DNA from: Gammaproteobacteria bacterium
GTDB taxonomy: Bacteria > Pseudomonadota > Gammaproteobacteria > SZUA-229
Reading direction: 5' to 3'
DNA: 6,028 nt
Assembly: GCA_021768055.1 (NCBI GenBank)
Contig: JAASSE010000073.1
Location: 1-6,028, forward strand
This document shows positions 5,251-6,028 of this stretch, one piece after another (the stretch's first letter is position 1; each line of letters opens with the position of its first letter). Under the pieces are notes generated by a model, which saw only the letters and a list, made by a program, of their open reading frames with translations, made no database searches and had not been told where the DNA came from. Made by a program: the position numbers and the translations under genes.

Positions 5251-6028
5251 TCAGGGAGATACCCGCATCATGCGCTCGAGCGCAATACGCGCCTGCTCGG
5301 CTACCGCCTCCGGCACCGACACCCGGTTCACCACCTCGCCATCCACCAGGTTCTCTAGTACCCAGGCCAGGTGCTGCGGATCAATGCGAAACATGGTGGA
5401 ACACATGCACACATACGGCGACATGAAATGCACATGGGTGCCGGCGTGTTGATGTTTTTCATGCAGGCGGTTGACCATGTTGAGTTCGGTCGCCACCAGC
5501 CAGCGCGTACCCGGCTCGCCTTCATCGATGGTTTTGATGATATATTCGGTGGAACCGACATAGTCTGATTTCTGGCACACCTCGAATGGACTTTCCGGAT
5601 GAGCGATGACTTTGGTTTCCGGGTATTTTTGCTTGAAGTTATCAATCTGTTCGGGCTGGAACATCTGGTGCACGGAACAGAAACCCTTCCACAGAATTAT
5701 TTTCGCCTGCTGTATCTGTTCAGCGGTGAGACCACCCATGGGCTGGTCATAATCCCACACCACCATCTGTTCCAGCGGGACACCCATGTTGTAACCGGTA
5801 TTGCGCCCCAGGTGCTGGTCCGGGAAAAACAATACCTTGTCGCGCTGTGCGAAGCTCCAGTCGAGTACGTTGCGGGCATTGGTCGAAGTACAGACGATGC
5901 CGCCATGTTCGCCGCAAAAGCCTTTCAGGTCAGCCGCGGAATTGATATAGGTCACCGGCGTGACCTGTTCATCGGGATCGAGTACTTCGGACAGTTCCCG
6001 CCAGGCTTTTTCGACATGCTGCAGGTCC
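5251..6028 (-). CDS. nadA: NadA, quinolinate synthase (5' end cut by window edge)
   Basis: Cytoplasmic [4Fe-4S] enzyme that condenses iminoaspartate (from NadB) with dihydroxyacetone phosphate to make quinolinate, the precursor of NAD. The last 258 residues are present (first full codon at 6027); roughly 90-100 N-terminal residues lie outside. In this numbering the cluster cysteines are probably Cys46 in GGIVCTSTNA (42-51), Cys117 in WKGFCSVHQMF (113-123) and Cys207 or Cys209 in YVCMCSTMF (205-213). Substrate-site signatures are PDQHLGRNTG (69-78), HPESP (143-147) and GSTEYI (158-163). An in-frame GTG at 5955 is not the start: the preceding 24 codons are open and read as NadA (for example HVEKAWRELSEVLDPDEQV). 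No terminator is visible after the stop; the 67-base gap holds the next gene's promoter. Confidence 0.95.
   Translation of the reverse strand, partial: DLQHVEKAWRELSEVLDPDEQVTPVTYINSAADLKGFCGEHGGIVCTSTNARNVLDWSFAQRDKVLFFPDQHLGRNTGYNMGVPLEQMVVWDYDQPMGGLTAEQIQQAKIILWKGFCSVHQMFQPEQIDNFKQKYPETKVIAHPESPFEVCQKSDYVGSTEYIIKTIDEGEPGTRWLVATELNMVNRLHEKHQHAGTHVHFMSPYVCMCSTMFRIDPQHLAWVLENLVDGEVVNRVSVPEAVAEQARIALERMMRVSP

Noticed and set aside
5251..5955. GTG at 5955 as the start of nadA
   Set aside because: The same frame stays open to the window edge and reads as NadA sequence upstream of the GTG, so the gene is truncated by the window and does not start there.

Overview
The window is a compact, conserved chromosomal segment. 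All recognisable genes lie on the minus strand, so they read from the right end to the left. The protein sequences and the gene order yebC-ruvC-ruvA-ruvB-ybgC-tolQ-tolR point to a gammaproteobacterium. Base composition is moderate and evenly mixed by eye. I cannot name a genus. No mobile element, CRISPR array, tRNA or rRNA was seen, and I do not find a previously undescribed system here.

Right end (5184-6028): the 3' three quarters of nadA (quinolinate synthase, NAD biosynthesis), cut by the window edge, then a 67-base gap. That gap carries a good candidate extended -10 promoter and a small inverted repeat. Next (4524-5183) is a 219-residue alpha/beta hydrolase with a complete-looking Ser-Asp-His triad and unknown substrate. 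Its promoter sits so close to the ATG that the mRNA may be leaderless.

Middle (1438-4523): a 130-base gap with a hairpin, a heptad direct repeat and weak promoter candidates precedes a tightly packed run. The run starts with yebC (translation or transcription factor of the YebC/TACO1 family), followed by ruvC, ruvA and ruvB. RuvA and RuvB form the Holliday-junction branch-migration motor and RuvC is the resolvase that cuts the junction. Junctions are very tight: 12 bases yebC/ruvC, a 4-base TTGA overlap ruvC/ruvA (ruvA starts with TTG), and a 4-base ATGA overlap ruvA/ruvB.

Left end (1-1424): 13 bases after ruvB begins ybgC (hot-dog acyl-CoA thioesterase). It overlaps tolQ by 11 bases, and tolQ shares one base (TGATG) with tolR, which runs off the left edge. 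TolQ and TolR are the proton-driven motor of the Tol-Pal envelope system. With no visible terminator between yebC and tolR, recombination repair and envelope maintenance genes may share one long transcript.

The most useful second-look points are the probable leaderless promoter of the hydrolase, the heptad repeat upstream of yebC, the TTG start of ruvA (easily mis-annotated 23 codons too long), and a perfect 14-bp palindrome over the ruvB stop codon.
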